The notes under the pieces are model-generated. The model was not told where the DNA came from and did no database searches. It saw only the letters and a program-made list of their open reading frames with translations. Shown in pieces: positions 59,448-64,000 of a DNA stretch of 64,000 bases (within the stretch, counting starts at the first letter, position 1; every line of letters begins with the position of its first letter). Location: positions 124,001 to 188,000 of the forward strand of contig WIXG01000116.1 in the NCBI GenBank assembly GCA_009869945.1, given 5' to 3'. Origin of the DNA: Mesaphorura yosii. Lineage: Eukaryota; Arthropoda; Collembola; Poduromorpha; Tullbergiidae. The position numbers and the translations under genes are program-made.

Positions 59448-60894
59448 AATTGTAGGATTCTAAATGTATGTTAAATGTGTTGGATCGTGATGAACTCCGC
59501 CGAACTTTGTCAGCTAATGGACTGGAAATTTTCTACGATCCACGCGTTTACATTTTTGTACAAATTGGATAGTAGTGTATAAATGCCTGTTAGTATTCTT
59601 AGGAAATCAAGGTAGCATAGGGCACAATCGTGAAGCTCCCGAGGTTGTGTTTCTTTTCCCTTCGAGTATTTGTAGCACGAATTCAGTATCACGAATCCTG
59701 AAAAGATATTCCGAACGGGGCGGGGAACGAAGAACTGCTTTCAGATTTTAGTAACTGCTTTACAATTTTACAGCGAACAATGAAAACTCAATTTATGATA
59801 CCCGTTTTTTACCTTTTCAATGCGTTTTTATTAATGAATTTGTTTTTAGAGATACGGTTAAGGTTAATGCATTCAGCAGCCACAATCCATGACTGAATCA
59901 AGCCTGGCATTTTTGTATTTGCAACCAAATCATCAAGTGTTTACACACATATAAAATTTGTCGTTTTATATGAGAAATTCTGTGTCACTTCACGCGAATC
60001 GGCAACTGAAGAAACTTTCAAGTATTACACGGAACATTTCAATCCATTGTTATACTGTTTAGTACTTATGGCGAATTAAATTACGTTAAATCAAACATGT
60101 TTTAACTAATTTATCGGTCATCGGAGTCCATAAGTAGCAGACAATGTAAGGTCATTAATTACTACGTAATTTAATTAAGGAAGTGACATGATTTTACAAA
60201 TGCTGTTAGTACTTTTAAGCTGATTAATAAAGTAATGAACCGAATACGATACAAAAGCTTCTTTCCCAAAAACTGCAAAACAAAACGGGGTCGCCTGTCA
60301 CTGCCAACGTTTCTGCTGTCGTCAGCAACGCCAGCCATTCGTCATTCTGACAATCCTCGCCACGATCGTCGAATGACAAGCTCATTTATCCACGCACACA
60401 TGCATAATGAATGACACGGAGCCATTTTATGGCCATTTTATAGATTTAATCGAACAAACAACTGGTGCGTGTGTGACAAAGGCACCGAGCTAGAAAATCT
60501 TCAAAGGAAATCTAAATGAGAGTGTTCAACTCGAACACTGAACACATGCTGCACTCAACGGCAGAGGCATTGCGGAATAGAAGCGGCTGGGAGCTGGGAT
60601 CATGGAGGGTTATTAAATCAATGCGACCTGATGTATGTGAGATTTCCTCGGGAAATCATTTGTCTTCCTGTCTCATATTACTCGTCTCATCGGTCCGAGT
60701 TCGAGGCCAATACTAATCCAATTCGTTCCTTTCTCATGTCAGTGTCGAAGGCAAGAAAGATAGATTTGAGAATTAGCTAACCTTTGACAACTAATTAGCA
60801 AAGCAGCGCGCTGAGTGCTGGTTCACTCTGCTGGTCTGTTTCACGTGCCAAACTTGAGCCCTGCAATATTGTCGGGATTGGAAACTTCAAAGCG
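59448..60894. other. Intergenic region, BAZ2 to LRRC49
   Basis: 3' flank of BAZ2, then the LRRC49 promoter. A 66-codon frame at 60516 has no homology. Nothing else seen. Confidence 0.4.
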
Positions 60895-63800
60895 ATGAAA
60901 GATTCTCGGCCACGGGCGAAAACAGCAATACTCTCGTTTCCAGTCAAGCAAGACGTGGATGAGGCACGCCACCAGAAGGTCGACTCACTTATTCAAGGCG
61001 CGCCTGGACGTAGCCAGCCTATGTTCAGACTGGATGACATTCTCCCCTCAATCCGAAGCTCAAGTACGAGAGCTGTGAACGTTCCGGCTCCGCCAAGGAC
61101 GCTGACGACGTTAACGCCACCTCCGAATTCACAGGTTTCCGTTGAATTCTTGATTTCTAGGTTTATCTGTCAATTGTGAATTTTCTTTCACTGGTTAAAT
61201 AAAATACTTGTGGGCCAGGTTTTTGAAAATCTTCCGTCGTCGCGTTTTCATCATCTGGGTTCGACCCCGAAACTTTTACCCAGGCGAAAGCATACAACTT
61301 CTGCCCGAGTCCTTGACTTCTCCAGCGAGGGATTAAGTCATGTTCGGCAAAACTTCGGATCCGATGTTCCAACCCAATCTACTTCTTCCTCTGCTGCTGG
61401 TGCTTCACTTTCACCTCCAGTCTTGAACCCGAAGTTCAAATTTCTGAAGACTCAAGCGCAGACGCCTGGCGTGATCCCCAGTTCGGTCCTAAACCAATCT
61501 TCCTTGAAAAGGATTAACTCACAGCTGGCACCAATGAATTTCGCGACCTCCAGAAAATTAAGCCAATTCAGCCCGATAACAACGACTTCATACCGCTACG
61601 CATCGATCAAGTCAGCCACACAACATGCACGACCAGGGACTTCATTGAATGACCTGCCATCAGCAAACCAGTCACAGCAATTAGGGCTAGGACAGTCAAT
61701 TTTGGCTCCATCACCGTCTTCCTCCGTGAGTTCAAAAAGTAAAAGGTCGAAAAGCTCGCACACGCCCTCACAAAAGTCTGCCGAGAATGAGCTTACAAAA
61801 GCACAGGCCTCAACGTTGGTGGCAACCACAACGGAAATTGAGCTCCTCAAACTCACTCCACGAGACCTGAGTACAATCAAATCCGGAATGTTTATAATCG
61901 ACAACCCAGCCAAAATCTCCAACCCCAGCTTGACAAAGAAATATCACATTTGCCGTAGTTTGGAGGAACGCGAGAGGAACCCGGACACAATTTACCTGGA
62001 CAAACTCAACCTGAAACACTTTCCATCGATTGATTCCTCTGAAACACAACTTCGTCTGTTGTCTTTGCAGCATAATCTGATCCATAGAATCGACAACACA
62101 AATCTGACCATTCAACCGAACCTTCTTGTGCTTGACCTGTATAATAATCGAATTGATAGAATCAGCGGATTGCACATTTTCAGTTCTTTGAAAGTGTTGC
62201 TGCTTGGAAAGAACCGGTGAGTTGAATCTTTGAAAGCGAATGACGAGTACAAAGGCCAAACTTCATATTCAATCTTAGGATTCGGCGAATTGAAGGTTTG
62301 GACATGTTGAAGCACTTGGAAATACTTGACTTGCACGGAAATCAACTGAGATACCTGGATAATATCAATTCGCTCATGTCACTTCGTGTGCTGAACGTTG
62401 CGGGAAATGTAATCCGTTCCATACGAAACTTTGGGCCTTACGGTATCTCTTCACTGCAGGAGTTGAACTTGAAAAGAAATCACATCCAGAATTTAACTGG
62501 CATTCTCAAAATCACACACTTGAAAAAACTGAGCTTGGGCAATAACAATATTCAGTCGTAAGTTCTTAGCTTAGCTTCGATTAAGAAGCCGAGAACTGTC
62601 CCTTCACATTGATATCCAAAGATTGAAAGAATCTATTTTACGGACATGAACTTCTCCAGGAAAATGCATTAATCTCCACCAAAGATGATGTTCAATCCAG
62701 AATCCTAGCCTAATGCTCATGTCTTTTCTTTCAAGGGTGTCCACGCTTTTGCCTCTCAAGAAGCTGGACATGCTCCAGGAACTTCAGCTGCAGCCCAACC
62801 CCATGTGCGACTTGTCAGATTACGAGAGTCAAATTCTGGCTCTGCTCCCGAAACTGCTGCTGTTGGACTCAACCACGGTTACCGAGGACATGAAACACCG
62901 AGCGGATGTCTGGTATAGGAAAAAACTGGCGGAGGAGCACGAAAAACGGAGAGAGCAAGAGAAAAACAAATTTTTGTCGACAACGGCCAGCAGAGACGAA
63001 GTGATCCATAAAGCCAGAAAGCGTTGGGAGTCACTAAGAAATTATGTGAAACAAAACAGCATTGGGAGTGGGAAATTTTCGGTGCACAAGGAAGCGTCAG
63101 TTGAAGAGCGATTGGTTCGGCAGAATGCAATTGTGGGCTCGGACACGGCTCACTCGTTCACCGATGAAGGTGACAGGAAGTTCACTGTGGAGCTTGAGCT
63201 TGATGTCGAGGAAGAGAGAGTCGAAGTCGAGAGCGTAGAAGAAAGCAAGAGCGTCGAACTCATTGAACATTCTCTCGAAGCCGCTGCAGAAGACTTGACT
63301 TCCATGACAGAAGCTGTCTTTCCGAATGAAACGTTAGAACCCCGCCCCAGTGATGCATTGTCTCACGAATCTGTAGACACTGCAGAATTGTTGACCTCAA
63401 AAACGATTGGGAGTGCGAGTACAAACGAATTCTCTCTGACCTCATCTTTCTCAGATCGACCTTCAGCGAAGGTAATCGCAATTGTAAAGCCCTCAATAAG
63501 GCAACCAGTGGAGGATTCTGCCCAGTTGCCTCCTAGCCCAGCTGCACTCCGAAAAATAATTCCATCGTTAATGAATGCAATGAAAAGCACGGGACAAAGC
63601 ATTATAGAAGAGGACGAGGAGGAAGATCTTCGATCAGAGTCCATGCGAATGAGCTCAGAGTTCATCGGCAATGAAGAACACACTCTATTGGGCTCAGAAA
63701 ATTCAGAACCTCAGAACCTAGAAACTGGCTCCACAATTAACAACACAGGAACTGACCCTCAGTTGATGAAAAGTGAAGAAGGTTTTGCGTGTCCAACGCT

Positions 63801-64000
63801 CATCCAGCCGCCTGCGCTGAAGCAGCTTCCGAGTAGACGACCGATACTTCGTAGAAGCACCAGCCAGTTCACCTTGTCGCTAGCTGGAGATAATCAGGCT
63901 CAGGTTCCAGCTCCACGAAAGCCTGTCCCAAAAATTACAGTTAGCCAAAACAAGTCCAGGAATATATTCAGTCGAAGTAAAAGTATCGCGGATCTCTCGA
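60895..64000 (+). CDS. LRRC49: LRRC49-like tubulin polyglutamylase complex subunit (3' partial)
   Basis: Exons: 60895-61134, 61219-62216, 62279-62557, 62736 to beyond the window end. The N-terminal 250 residues are basic and Ser-rich. RSLEERERNPDTIYLDKLNL introduces SDS22-like leucine-rich repeats: LRLLSLQHNLIHRIDN, LLVLDLYNNRIDRISGL, LKVLLLGKNRIRRIEGL, LEILDLHGNQLRYLDNI, LRVLNVAGNVIRSIRN, LQELNLKRNHIQNLTGI. A charged coiled coil (RRKKLAEEHEKRREQEKNK-like) and a long acidic/Ser-rich tail follow, still open at 64000. The block YLDKLNL through GKNRIRR matches LRRC49, a scaffold subunit of the TTLL1 tubulin polyglutamylase that modifies axonemal and neuronal microtubules. The start ATG at 60895 is the first in frame. 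Confidence 0.87.

Noticed and set aside
59510-60716. Small frames between BAZ2 and LRRC49
   Set aside because: No homology and no conserved features visible.

Overview
This is a nuclear segment of an arthropod-like animal genome. The evidence is many short spliced exons with GT-AG introns (mostly 50-100 bp), two gustatory-receptor-type seven-helix genes ending in the TYhhhhhQF-like motif, and clear animal housekeeping genes (calpain, AUP1, FBXW9, TMEM186, TMLH, BAZ2/toutatis, LRRC49). Three genes of types uncommon in insects sit among them: two basic-secretory-protein (BSP) zinc peptidases, a secreted beta-helix protein and a possible class I terpene-synthase fragment. Transfer-rich soil arthropods such as springtails are one possible source. 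That attribution is inference and I hold it weakly.

Layout. 1-10 kb is repeat-rich and paralogue-rich. Two head-to-head genes encode the same kind of single-pass membrane protein with an LRR-like ectodomain, and the left one carries a whole 2.9-kb PIF/Harbinger transposon in its first intron. Two BSP peptidase paralogues on the minus strand follow, separated by a 1.3-kb mariner element with a frameshift. 10-11.5 kb is a decayed Mutator-like (MULE) element with subrepeat-built terminal inverted repeats. 12.6-18.7 kb holds two gustatory receptors around a single-exon hexokinase. 19.1-22.7 kb is a long low-complexity gene I do not recognise. 24.7-26.3 kb has TMEM186 and a small secreted acidic protein. 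27.9-33.4 kb is a 15-exon calpain, followed by AUP1 on the minus strand, a secreted beta-helix protein, trimethyllysine dioxygenase (plus) and FBXW9 (minus), which converge. 43.6-45.7 kb has a sniffer-like SDR and the terpene-synthase-like fragment. 46.6-47.4 kb has two fold-back repeats. 47.5-49.4 kb encodes a PHD/extended-PHD protein. 52.9-59.4 kb is the BAZ2/toutatis chromatin-remodelling subunit. 60.9 kb to the end is LRRC49, cut by the window edge.

Genes are mostly independent; there are no operons. Functional themes are chemosensation (two receptors), chromatin (PHD/ePHD protein, BAZ2), protein quality control and ubiquitin (AUP1, FBXW9), and carnitine synthesis (TMLH). Exon models were built by reading splice sites by eye and checking that reading phase is kept across every junction. 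Exact starts are less certain than domain content.
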